A DNA stretch of 64,000 bases from Hydrogenophaga sp. (GTDB lineage Bacteria > Pseudomonadota > Gammaproteobacteria > Burkholderiales > Burkholderiaceae_C), in NCBI RefSeq assembly GCF_019264445.1, contig NZ_JAHVAB010000047.1:1-64000 (forward strand), given 5' to 3'. Positions within the stretch are counted from its first letter, which is position 1, and every line of letters begins with the position of its first letter. This document shows, one piece after another, positions 18,684-27,453 of this stretch. The notes under the pieces are model-generated. The model was not told where the DNA came from. It saw only the letters and a list, made by a program, of their open reading frames with translations, and did no database searches. The translations under genes and the position numbers were made by a program.

Positions 18684-19946
18684 TTACATCTTGCAAACGC
18701 TCTCCGACTTCGGCGGGGCGAGCTTTTCAAGGGGCTCGTTGGCGCCAGGCACGGCTTCACCGAACTGCAGAAAGTCCTGCTTGTTTCTGGCCTGCCCCTT
18801 GGGCTTGACGGTGAAGGGATAGGCCTCCTGCATGAGCTGATGGTCCCAGCTGCGGAAGTACGCCTTGCGTGCCTTGAGCACGTCGAATTGCGCCTCGCTC
18901 TCGAAGTACGCAATGACCTTGTCGGTGTCCACAGACTTGGTTTCCTTGATCGCCTGCACCAGCATCATCAAGGACACGTATTCGATCCAGGCGTGGTTCT
19001 CGGGGATGCGGCCGTACTTCTTGGTGAACTTCTCCACAAACGCCTGCGAGCCCGGTGTCTTGAGTTCGTGGTGCCACACCGTAGGCCAGATGCCGCCCAG
19101 GTTGCCTTCACCGGCTGCCCACGCATCGGCGGTGTTCAGGTTGAAACCCGCCACCGGAATCTGCAGACCAAACTCCGCGTACTGCTTTACAAAGTTGGTG
19201 ACCTGGTTGCCGCCCAGGTTGGTGGCAATGAGATCGGGCCGCGCCTGGCGGATCTTGATCATCTGCGAGCTGAAGTCCGTGAGGTCGGTAGGGACCAGCT
19301 CATCGCCAATGACGGTGCCGCCGTTGGCCGCGAAGAAGCGCTTGGCCTGGCGCGAGAGATCGTGGCCAAAAAGGTAGTCGGAGGTCAGCGCATAGATCTT
19401 CTTGCCCTTGACCAGGCCCTCGCGCATCAACGCTTCACCCGCAGCGTTGACCATCACGGTGACCGGGATGTCGACGTGGAAGGTGTAGCGATTGCAGTCT
19501 TTGCCGCGCAGGGCATCGGAGCGCGCGCCGATGCTCATGAACAGGGTTTTGTTGCGTGCGGCCACCTGGGAGATGGTGAGCGCCGAAGCGGAGTTGATCT
19601 CGCCCATGAGGAAGGCCACCTTGTCGCGCTCGATCATGCGCTGCGCCTTGCTCGAAGCAGTCTGCGGGTTCACCGAGTCCTCGCTGATCAGATCGATCTG
19701 GCGGCCCAGCACACCACCGGCGGCATTCACTTCTTCCACCGCCATCTTGATGCCCTGCACGGCATAGTCGCCTAAAGCGCCCAGAAAGCCGGTGAGCGGT
19801 GTGAGATGCCCGATTCTGATTTTTTCAGCCTGCGCATTGGCCACCATGGGCAAGCCCAGTGCCGCGCTGCCTGCCACCAGGGCACCGGTCTTGAGCATCG
19901 TGCGGCGATGCGCCGAAGCCACCTGCGATTGCGTTTTCGATTCCAT
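18684..19946 (-). CDS. LivK-like ABC transporter substrate-binding protein
   Basis: Tat-like signal region 'RRTMLKTGALVAGSAALGLPMVANAQA'; 'IRIGHLTPLTGFLGALGDYAVQGIKMAVEEVNAAGG'; start chosen at MESKTQS. Confidence 0.92.
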   Translation of the reverse strand: MESKTQSQVASAHRRTMLKTGALVAGSAALGLPMVANAQAEKIRIGHLTPLTGFLGALGDYAVQGIKMAVEEVNAAGGVLGRQIDLISEDSVNPQTASSKAQRMIERDKVAFLMGEINSASALTISQVAARNKTLFMSIGARSDALRGKDCNRYTFHVDIPVTVMVNAAGEALMREGLVKGKKIYALTSDYLFGHDLSRQAKRFFAANGGTVIGDELVPTDLTDFSSQMIKIRQARPDLIATNLGGNQVTNFVKQYAEFGLQIPVAGFNLNTADAWAAGEGNLGGIWPTVWHHELKTPGSQAFVEKFTKKYGRIPENHAWIEYVSLMMLVQAIKETKSVDTDKVIAYFESEAQFDVLKARKAYFRSWDHQLMQEAYPFTVKPKGQARNKQDFLQFGEAVPGANEPLEKLAPPKSESVCKM

Positions 19947-20013
19947 GCGCTTGTCTCCTGTTGTAAGGGTCTTCCGGGATGCAGGCGCGATCATAGGAAG
20001 GACCTTCTCAGAG

Positions 20014-20030
20014 GGAAAATACTGTTTTCC
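20014..20030. promoter_or_regulatory. Candidate LysR binding dyad GGAAAA-TACTG-TTTTCC
   Basis: Perfect 6-bp arms with 5-bp spacer between divergent livK-like and lysR genes. Confidence 0.5.
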
Positions 20031-20099
20031 GAGATGGGCTATCGCTTTTGCTTATGGCCTTGTCCACTATGCTCGGCGCACACCAGAAGGAGACACGGC

Positions 20100-21035
20100 A
20101 TGGACCTGCGACAACTCAAATACTTTGTGCAGATCGTGGAAAGCGGGAGCCTTGCGAAGGCTTCACGCCAGCTCTACATCGCGCAGCCGGCGCTGAGCCA
20201 GCACGTGGCCAAACTTGAAGCAGAGGTCGGAAAGCCCCTGCTCATCCGCACCGCCAAGGGTGTCACGCCCACGGAGAACGGTGCAGCCTTGCACCACCAC
20301 GCCCGCTTCATGCTGCGCCAGCTGGACCAGGCTCTGTCGATCGCGCGGCAGGAGCCGGGCACCGTGCACGGCATGGTGTCGGTGGGCCTGGCGGCCACCA
20401 CGGTGTGCGCGGTAGGCGTGCCCTTCATGCGTCGGGTTCGCGAGAAGTACCCGGGCGTGGTGCTCAACGTGGTGGAGGGCATGAGCGGCCACCTGGCGCA
20501 GATGATGCGGCTGGGCCAGCTCGACCTGGCCATCCTGTTCAGCCGCGACGCCGTGCCCGACCTGCCCGCCGAACCGCTGGTGGAGGAAGAGCTCTTCGTC
20601 ATGCTGCCCGACGACAGCGACCTTGTGGCCCCGCGCCGCATCAAGCTCAGCTGCGCGGAAACGGCCGAGCTGCCCCTCATCTTGCCCACCGGCATTCACG
20701 GCCTGCGCCGCCGCATCTCCGCCGAGTTCGAGCAGCGCAATCTGACCACGCGCATCGTGGCTGAGATCGATTCACTCTCGCTGCTGATGACCTGCGTGCG
20801 CGACGGCATGGGCGCCACCATCAAGCCCATGTCAGCCGCGCTGCTCGAGGGAAAAATGCGCGAGCACTGGCGCACCCTGGCGTTTTCCGACGCCGACATG
20901 AAGCGACCGAACTATCTGTTTTCAGTGGTGGCCGACCGCCTCACGCCTGCGGCAGCGGCGGTACGCGCTGAGCTGCGGGAAACGGTGAAAGACTTGGTGA
21001 CCAGTGGGGACTGGCGAGGCGTGAACCTGATCTGA
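20100..21035 (+). CDS. LysR-family transcriptional regulator
   Basis: Start at MDLRQLKYFVQIVESGSLAKASRQLYIAQPALSQHVAKLE. Confidence 0.94.
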   Translation: MDLRQLKYFVQIVESGSLAKASRQLYIAQPALSQHVAKLEAEVGKPLLIRTAKGVTPTENGAALHHHARFMLRQLDQALSIARQEPGTVHGMVSVGLAATTVCAVGVPFMRRVREKYPGVVLNVVEGMSGHLAQMMRLGQLDLAILFSRDAVPDLPAEPLVEEELFVMLPDDSDLVAPRRIKLSCAETAELPLILPTGIHGLRRRISAEFEQRNLTTRIVAEIDSLSLLMTCVRDGMGATIKPMSAALLEGKMREHWRTLAFSDADMKRPNYLFSVVADRLTPAAAAVRAELRETVKDLVTSGDWRGVNLI

Positions 21036-21151
21036 CGGGGTGGGGCCACTGGCCTGCGCCATGCTCTTTTGCCGCTGCGGGTCTGCGTTAACCTGCTAAC
21101 CCACGCGCATCCGTTTCACCCCTCAAGGCCTCTGGCCCAAGGAGCACCCAT

Positions 21152-21895
21152 TTGACAGAGCCCACCCAGCACCTGCCGCATGCCCCGCTGCCCGACTACT
21201 ACCGCGACGAAGCCGACCACACGCGCTACGTGCGCCGCATCTTCGACGAGACCGCCGTCGACTACGACCGGATCGAACGCACGATGGCATTCGGATCGGG
21301 CAGCTGGTACCGGCGCGAAGCCTTGGTGCGGGCCGGTCTGGCCGCGGGCGACAAGGTGGTGGACGTGGGCATTGGCACCGGCCTGCTGGCGCGACAGGCC
21401 TGCGCCGTGATCGGCGAGAAAGGTCGCCTCATCGGCGTGGACCCCAGCCCCGGCATGCTCGCGCAGGTGGACCTGCCCGGCATCGAGTTGCGCGAAGGCA
21501 TCGCAGAGGCGCTGCCTTGCGCCGATGGCGAAGCGGACTTTCTGAGCTTTGGCTACGCCTTCCGGCACGTGTCGGACGTGGACGCTGCGCTGCGCGAGTT
21601 TCACCGCGTCGTGCGGCCGGGCGGGCGCGTGCTGATTCTGGAAATCAGCCAGCCTTCGAGCGGCTTCTCGCGCGCGATGCTGAAGTTCTACATGCGCCGC
21701 ATCGTGCCGACGCTGGCGCGCGTGGTGGCCCGCGCGCGCGGCAGCGCGGAGCTGTGGCGCTTCTACTGGGACACGATCGAATCGTGCATTCCGCCGGAGC
21801 AGATCCTCCAGGCCATGGAGCGCGCCGGCTTCGTGCAGGTCAAGCGCCACACGGAGCTGGGGATCTTCTCGGAGTACACGGCCATTCGGCCGTGA
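21152..21895 (+). CDS. Class I SAM-dependent methyltransferase (UbiE-like)
   Basis: 247 aa; 'VVDVGIGTGLLARQACAVIGEKGRLIGVDPSPGML', 'FGYAFRHVSDVDAALREFHRVVRPGGRVLILEIS'; apparent TTG start. Confidence 0.85.
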   Translation: MTEPTQHLPHAPLPDYYRDEADHTRYVRRIFDETAVDYDRIERTMAFGSGSWYRREALVRAGLAAGDKVVDVGIGTGLLARQACAVIGEKGRLIGVDPSPGMLAQVDLPGIELREGIAEALPCADGEADFLSFGYAFRHVSDVDAALREFHRVVRPGGRVLILEISQPSSGFSRAMLKFYMRRIVPTLARVVARARGSAELWRFYWDTIESCIPPEQILQAMERAGFVQVKRHTELGIFSEYTAIRP

Positions 21896-21922
21896 TGAGA
21901 GCCCGGCGCTTGCCTCACGCCA

Positions 21923-22900
21923 TCAGTTGGCGGTGATCTTGCGTTCGCGCACGATGGCGCTCCACTTCGCATCTTCCTTGCGCATGAACTCGGTGAGTTC
22001 GGCCCGGCTCATGGGCTGGGGCGTGAGGCCGTGCTGATTCAGGGCGCTCTTCACTTCGGCGTCGTTGAGCACCTTGACGATCTCCTGGTTCCAGCGCTCC
22101 AGCAGGGGTGAAGGTGTCTTGCCCGGCGCCACGAAGGCGTACCAGTTCAGGGCCTCGAAGCCCGGGTAGCCGGCCTCGGCCACGGTGGGAATGTTGGGCA
22201 GGTAAGCGGGCCGGGTCAGGCCGGTGGTGGCCAGCGGCACGAGTTTGCCGGTCTCGATGTGCGGCAGGGCCGTGGGTGGCGCGGCGAAGTAAGACGCCAC
22301 CCGTTCGCCCAGCAGGTCTTGCAGCGCCGGCGCTCCGCCCTTGTAGGGCACGTGGACCATGTCGATGCCCGCGCGCTGGTTGAAGAGCTCGCCGGCCAGG
22401 TGCGAGGCGGAGCCCGCGCCGGTGGAGGCGTAGTCCAGACTGCCGCGCTTCTTTTTCTCCAGCGCAACAAACTCCGCGAGGTTCTTTACACCCAGGCCGG
22501 TGTGCGCGACCAGCACATTGGGAAAGTTCACGCCACCGGAGACGGCGGCAAGGTCCTTGAACGGGTCGTACGGCACCTTCATGATGTGCGGCGCAATGGT
22601 CAGCGGGCCGATGGAGCCGAAGAGCAACACCGACCCGTCGGGCGCGGCATTCGCGACGAACTGGTGCGCGATGTTGCCGCCCGCGCCGCCCTTGTTGTCG
22701 ACCACCACCGACTGGCCGATGTTGGACGCGAGCTTTTTCGCGATCAGGCGCGCGGCCGCATCGGCGGCACCGCCAGCGGCGAAACCCACCACCAGCGTGA
22801 CCGACTTCTTGGGCGGGAAGTCCTGGGCCTGTGCGGGCCCGAAGATCAGCGCAGCGGTGGTGATGGCGATGGCCCGCAGCAGCAGTTGTCGTTTGTTCAT
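21923..22900 (-). CDS. Bug-family (TctC-like) solute-binding protein
   Basis: 'FPPKKSVTLVVGFAAGGAADAAARLIAKKL', 'VVVDNKGGAGGNIAHQFVA'; adjacent to tcuB-like gene. Confidence 0.94.
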   Translation of the reverse strand: MNKRQLLLRAIAITTAALIFGPAQAQDFPPKKSVTLVVGFAAGGAADAAARLIAKKLASNIGQSVVVDNKGGAGGNIAHQFVANAAPDGSVLLFGSIGPLTIAPHIMKVPYDPFKDLAAVSGGVNFPNVLVAHTGLGVKNLAEFVALEKKKRGSLDYASTGAGSASHLAGELFNQRAGIDMVHVPYKGGAPALQDLLGERVASYFAAPPTALPHIETGKLVPLATTGLTRPAYLPNIPTVAEAGYPGFEALNWYAFVAPGKTPSPLLERWNQEIVKVLNDAEVKSALNQHGLTPQPMSRAELTEFMRKEDAKWSAIVRERKITAN

Positions 22901-22925
22901 CGTGGTCTCTTTCAGGGTGGGTGAA

Positions 22926-24098
22926 TCAATCCGCGCTCAGCCCCACCGGGTTCGGCAACCGCTTCTCTACCGCGAACCGCAGCAGCGACGCCGTGCGGAA
23001 CACACCGTGGGCGAACTTGCCGTAGGGCAGCGTGGCAAACAGGGCCATCACCGCACCGAGGTGCAGGCACAGGGCGATGGCCAGCGCGGGTGTGCCGCGC
23101 AGCAGCCACAGCGCCAGGCCTGTGGCGCTGGTGAGAAAAAGCAGGGCGATGAAGCCCAGGTCCATGGGCTTTTGCGCCACGTCGCCATGCAGCGGGTGGC
23201 GGCGGCGGTTCAGGCGCCACAGGCCAACAGTGCCGATCAGCAGGCTCACGCCCCCCAACACGCCGAGCAGCTTGGGCAGGCTGGGCAGCTCGTAGGGCGC
23301 GACCCAACCGAACACGTAGTGGTAGACCGTGGCCACGCTGGTGGCGGCGAAGCACAGCATGAAACCGTAGAAGGTGAAGTGGTGGAAGCGGCGGCGCGAG
23401 AGCGTGTAGGCGTCGTCCTCGTTGGGGCAGCCGTCGCCGTGGCCGCCGTCCAGGTACTTCAGGCGCAGTGCTGCGTGCGTGGCCTCTGTGGTGGCCGGCA
23501 GATTCAGCGGCGCGCCGCTGGTGGCGGGGGTCACGTCGCGCCAGAAGCGTGTGACGCCCATGCCGAGCGCCAACACCACGAAAAGGAATACCGGCGCGAA
23601 CAGGCTCACCAGCAGGTTGTGCGGGAACAGGTTGTAGAAGTTGCCCGCAAGGTCGGTGGGCCACAGGCTGCCCTTGAGCGCCACGGCCAGCAGCAGGAAG
23701 ATGGCCAGGCCGGCGGCCAGCGCCACGCTCAGCGTGAGGCCGTTGCGCTGGTAGAGCTTGCCCAGCGCAGGTGGCCAGGCGTAGTCGGCATAGGTCTGGC
23801 CGCGCACCTCGGCCATGGCCTTGGGGACGTTGATGGCGAACTCGTGCGGCGGCGCGTACTGGCAGGCATGCAGGCAGGCGCCGCAGTTGTGGCAGAGGTT
23901 GGCCAGGAAATGGATGTCGGCCTTGCCGAATTCGAGCCGGCGCGTCATGGCCGGGAACACCGCGCAGAAGCCTTCGCAGTAGCGGCAGGCATTGCAGATC
24001 TGCATCTCGCGCGCCACTTCGGCCTCGGGTGCGGAGAGCACGATGTCGCCAGCGGCGAGGGCGCGTGCGTCGCGGGTGAGGGCTTCAAGCGCTTGCAT
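22926..24098 (-). CDS. tcuB: Tricarballylate utilisation 4Fe-4S protein TcuB
   Basis: '[17 protein letters not shown]' and '[24 protein letters not shown]' Fe-S motifs plus membrane helices; start at [17 protein letters not shown]. Confidence 0.9.
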   Translation of the reverse strand: MQALEALTRDARALAAGDIVLSAPEAEVAREMQICNACRYCEGFCAVFPAMTRRLEFGKADIHFLANLCHNCGACLHACQYAPPHEFAINVPKAMAEVRGQTYADYAWPPALGKLYQRNGLTLSVALAAGLAIFLLLAVALKGSLWPTDLAGNFYNLFPHNLLVSLFAPVFLFVVLALGMGVTRFWRDVTPATSGAPLNLPATTEATHAALRLKYLDGGHGDGCPNEDDAYTLSRRRFHHFTFYGFMLCFAATSVATVYHYVFGWVAPYELPSLPKLLGVLGGVSLLIGTVGLWRLNRRRHPLHGDVAQKPMDLGFIALLFLTSATGLALWLLRGTPALAIALCLHLGAVMALFATLPYGKFAHGVFRTASLLRFAVEKRLPNPVGLSAD

Positions 24099-25500
24099 GG
24101 CGGGCTCCTTGCTGCTGTGCGGCGCGTGCGGCCTGGGTGCCCGCGATGCGGCCAAAGGCCGTGCCGATCGACATGCCCACCCCGGCGGTGTAGCCCTTGC
24201 CGAGCACGTTGCCGGCCATCATTTCGCCAGCCACAAACAGGTTGGGGCTGGGCTGGTCGTTGAAGCGGACCGCGGTGGTGTCGTCGGTGCGCAGGCCCAG
24301 GTAGGTGAAGGTGACGCCGGGGCGCACGGCGTAGGCGTAGAAGGGTGCGGTGTCGATGGGCCGCGCCCAGTGGGTCTTGGCCGGTGTCACGCCGTCGGTG
24401 TGGCAGTCGTCGAGCGCGGTGTGGTCGAAGGTGCCAACGCGGCAGGCGGCGTTGTAGCTGTTGAGGGTGTGCATGAAGGTGTCCACGTCCAGGCCGAGCT
24501 GGCGGGCGAGGTCGGGCAGGGTGTCGGCTTTCACGCCCGGAAACACGGGCGGCATGAAGCGGCCGATGGCCTTGCTGTCGATGACCGAGTAACCAATCTG
24601 CTGCGGTTGCTGGGCCACCAGGCGGCCCCAGATGGCGTAGCGCTTGGGCCAGAAATCTTCGCCCTCGTCGTAGAAGCGGCGCGCCTCCTGGTTGACCACC
24701 ACGCCCAGCGAGACGCAGTCGATGCGGGTGCAGATGCCGCCGTCGTACAGCGGTGCACGCGCGTCGATGGCGACCATGTGCGCCTGGGTGGGGTCACCGA
24801 TGCGGTCGGCGCCGTGGTCGTCGAGCAGGTGGCGCAGCAGCACGCCCTTGTTGTAGGCGGTGCCGCGAATGAGGAAGTTGTCGGCGGGCCACTCGCCGCG
24901 CTCGTTCTGCCCCCAGGCTTCACGCAGCCAGGCGAGGTCGGATTCGAAACCGCCGGCAGCGAGCACGCAGGACTTGGCGGTGATGCGTTCGCCAGCCCGC
25001 GTGTGCGCCGCGATGAAACGGCCGTCCCGCATTTCAATGCGGTCCACCGGCGTTTCGTAGCGCACACCCACACCGAGCCGCTCGGCGCTGCGGTAGTACG
25101 CGTTCACCAGGGCTTTGCCTCCGCCCATGAAGAAGGCGTTGGTGCGCGCCACGTGCAACGCGCCGGATAGCGGTGGCTGAAAACGCACGCCATGGCGGCG
25201 CATCCAGTCGCGGCAGTGGGACGACGCGCGGATGGTCAGGCGCGCCAAGTGTTCGTTGGTTTGTCCGCCGGTGACCTTGAGCAGGTCTTGCCAGAACTCT
25301 TCTTCGGGATAGGCCTCCACCAGCACATCTTGCGGCGCGTCGTGCATGCAGCGCAGATTGCGGGTGTGAGCAGAGTTGCCACCGCGCCATGCCCGAGGCG
25401 CGGCCTCGAGCAGCAGCACGCTGGCACCGGCCTCGCGCGCCATGAGCGCCGCGCACAGGGCGGCGTTACCGCCTCCAATCACCAGAACATCGGGTTCCAC
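24085..25500 (-). CDS. tcuA: FAD-dependent tricarballylate dehydrogenase TcuA
   Basis: '[47 protein letters not shown]'; likely GTG start at 25500 ([11 protein letters not shown]). Confidence 0.9.
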   Translation of the reverse strand: MEPDVLVIGGGNAALCAALMAREAGASVLLLEAAPRAWRGGNSAHTRNLRCMHDAPQDVLVEAYPEEEFWQDLLKVTGGQTNEHLARLTIRASSHCRDWMRRHGVRFQPPLSGALHVARTNAFFMGGGKALVNAYYRSAERLGVGVRYETPVDRIEMRDGRFIAAHTRAGERITAKSCVLAAGGFESDLAWLREAWGQNERGEWPADNFLIRGTAYNKGVLLRHLLDDHGADRIGDPTQAHMVAIDARAPLYDGGICTRIDCVSLGVVVNQEARRFYDEGEDFWPKRYAIWGRLVAQQPQQIGYSVIDSKAIGRFMPPVFPGVKADTLPDLARQLGLDVDTFMHTLNSYNAACRVGTFDHTALDDCHTDGVTPAKTHWARPIDTAPFYAYAVRPGVTFTYLGLRTDDTTAVRFNDQPSPNLFVAGEMMAGNVLGKGYTAGVGMSIGTAFGRIAGTQAARAAQQQGARHASA

Positions 25501-25594
25501 TCTTCGCTCCTTGCAGCGCACCGGCAAGGCCCGGTGCTGGTCGCCAATGTAGGGAGCGAGCCGCCGCCGGTGAAGCACACCGACGGCATGAGGG

Positions 25595-25611
25595 CATCAC
25601 GGTTCGTGATG
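25595..25611. promoter_or_regulatory. Candidate TcuR operator CATCAC-GGTTC-GTGATG
   Basis: 17-bp dyad with the same arms and spacing as 26578-26594; upstream of tcuA, over the lysR stop codon. Confidence 0.6.
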
Positions 25612-26556
25612 GGTCAGGTGGGTACCAGGCCAGCGGCCGCTGTTCACCAATTCGCGCACGGTGTCGCGGATCACGACGCGCGCGGCCAGGGCCACAGGCG
25701 AGAGCTCGTCTTCCGACAGGCTGCAGAGCAGGTTGACGCGGCTGGCCTGGGGGTCTTCGATGCGGACCACGTCGAAGCGTTCTTGGGCATCGGGGAAACG
25801 GCCGAGCGCGGCGCGCGGCTGCAGCGTGGTGCCCAGACCGGCGTCCACGGCGGCCATCAGCATGGCGAGGGAGTCCACCTCCAGCACGATGCGCGGCTCC
25901 ACACCGGCACGCGCGAAAGCCGCGTCCAGCGTGCTGCGCAGCCCGTGCGGACCGGTCGGCAGGATGAGGGGTTCGTCCGCCAGCGCGGCCAGCGGCAGCG
26001 ATGGCGGCCAGACACGGTCAGGCTGTCGGGCACCGATGAGGAACAGGTCTTCCGACAGCAGGGACTGCACCTGCCAGAGGCGGCTGCCAGCCCCTTCGGA
26101 CTGGGATTGCAGGCGTGCATCGAACAGCACAGCCAGGTCCAGCTCGCGCGCATTGAGCAGGGACGCGAGGTGGCCGGACATGCTCTCCACCATGTGCAGC
26201 CGCACGTCCGGGTACCGGGCCTGCATGGCCTGCATCAAGGGCAGGCCAAGCATGGCCGCGGTCGTGGGCGCCAACCCCACGCTGACCGAACCCGAGAGCC
26301 GGGCCTGCTGCGCCGCGCGCACCGCCTGCGCGGCATGGCGCAGCGTGAGCTGCGCTTCGCGAAAGAAGGCGGCACCCGCTTCGGTGGCCACCACGCCACG
26401 CGGCGTGCGCTGCAGCAACCGGGTGCTCAGCTCGCTCTCCAGGCGGCTGATCTGTTGGCTCAGGGCAGACTGCACGAGGTCGAGGTCGATCGCCGCGCGG
26501 CCCATGGAGCCCAGCTCCACCACCCGCACGAAGTAGCGCAGTTGTCGCAGTTCCAT
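25597..26556 (-). CDS. tcuR: LysR-family regulator, probable TcuR
   Basis: 'MELRQLRYFVRVVELGSMGRAAIDLDLVQSALSQQISRLESEL'; directly upstream of tcuAB-like genes. Confidence 0.88.
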   Translation of the reverse strand: MELRQLRYFVRVVELGSMGRAAIDLDLVQSALSQQISRLESELSTRLLQRTPRGVVATEAGAAFFREAQLTLRHAAQAVRAAQQARLSGSVSVGLAPTTAAMLGLPLMQAMQARYPDVRLHMVESMSGHLASLLNARELDLAVLFDARLQSQSEGAGSRLWQVQSLLSEDLFLIGARQPDRVWPPSLPLAALADEPLILPTGPHGLRSTLDAAFARAGVEPRIVLEVDSLAMLMAAVDAGLGTTLQPRAALGRFPDAQERFDVVRIEDPQASRVNLLCSLSEDELSPVALAARVVIRDTVRELVNSGRWPGTHLTHHEP

Positions 26557-26577
26557 GGGGCGTGCTCCGTCGGTTGC

Positions 26578-26594
26578 CATCACACATCGTGATG
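26578..26594. promoter_or_regulatory. Candidate TcuR operator CATCAC-ACATC-GTGATG
   Basis: 17-bp dyad identical in arms and spacing to 25595-25611; upstream of the lysR gene. Confidence 0.6.
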
Positions 26595-26650
26595 TGCGGA
26601 ATGATCGCATGCGGGTCTGTGCCCTTGCCAACGATGGGCCATTCAGCTGG

Positions 26651-26674
26651 GAAATATGACGATCATCATATTTC
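26651..26674. promoter_or_regulatory. TetR operator candidate GAAATATGACGATCATCATATTTC
   Basis: 24-bp near-perfect palindrome upstream of tetR; core AATATGAC-N4-(A/G)TCATATT repeated before the MATE gene. Confidence 0.75.
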
Positions 26675-26693
26675 CCGCTACACTCCCGCCACC

Positions 26694-27287
26694 ATGGAAA
26701 TCGCGCCCAACCGCAAGGCCCTCACGCACGAACGCATCCTGGACACCGCGTCCAAGGCGATCCGCCGCGCGGGGTTTCAAGGGGTGGGCGTGGCCGACAT
26801 CATGAAACAGGCCGGGCTCACGCACGGCGGCTTTTATGCGCACTTCGCCTCGCGCGACGCGCTGCTGGCCGAGGCCCTGGCGCACGCCGGGCAGCAGAGC
26901 GCCGAGCGCATCGCCAAAAGCACGGCCCGGCGCGCCGCCGCCGGGGCCAGCCCGTTGCGCGCGCTGGTGGAGGGTTACCTGTCGGATGCGCACCTGGGTG
27001 GCACCGAGACCGGCTGCGCGGTGGCCGCGCTCGCGTCCGAGATGCCACGCCAATCGGCCGATGTGCGCGAGGCCGCTGCGCAGCGCGTGCGCGGCCTGGT
27101 GGCGACGGTGGAGCGCGCGCTGCCCGAAGGCGCCGCGCCGGGCACCGCAGCCGCCTTGGCGAGCCAGATGGTGGGCGCGCTGCAGCTGGCGCGCGCGCTG
27201 GGCGACAACGCCGAAGGCCGCGCCTTGCTGGCCGCCAACCGCCGCACCTTGCTGGCGCAACACGACACCACCGGCTCACCCGGCTGA
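26694..27287 (+). CDS. TetR/AcrR-family regulator
   Basis: 'THERILDTASKAIRRAGFQGVGVADIMKQAGLTHGGFYAHFASRDALLAEAL'. Confidence 0.93.
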   Translation: MEIAPNRKALTHERILDTASKAIRRAGFQGVGVADIMKQAGLTHGGFYAHFASRDALLAEALAHAGQQSAERIAKSTARRAAAGASPLRALVEGYLSDAHLGGTETGCAVAALASEMPRQSADVREAAAQRVRGLVATVERALPEGAAPGTAAALASQMVGALQLARALGDNAEGRALLAANRRTLLAQHDTTGSPG

Positions 27288-27340
27288 GCCATGGACTTCA
27301 CCCTGCCACCGCGTTCGCGGTCCAGATCTCCTTCACCCTT

Positions 27341-27362
27341 GAATATGACACCCGTCATATTC
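27341..27362. promoter_or_regulatory. TetR operator candidate GAATATGAC-ACCC-GTCATATTC
   Basis: Perfect 9-bp arms, 4-bp spacer, upstream of the MATE gene; same core as 26651-26674. Confidence 0.78.
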
Positions 27363-27453
27363 GAGGGCGCTTCCATCCGCCCGGGACTCCCCTCATGAAA
27401 CGCCACCCAGCCACCGCCTCCATCCAACGCACCTGCCTGCGGGGCCCGCGCGC

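Noticed and set aside
17732-18913. N-terminal part of the 1238-aa ORF upstream of the LivM start
   Set aside because: Out of frame over livH and Arg/Ser-rich; real translation starts at MLSFLTSKHRALWIG (17731).
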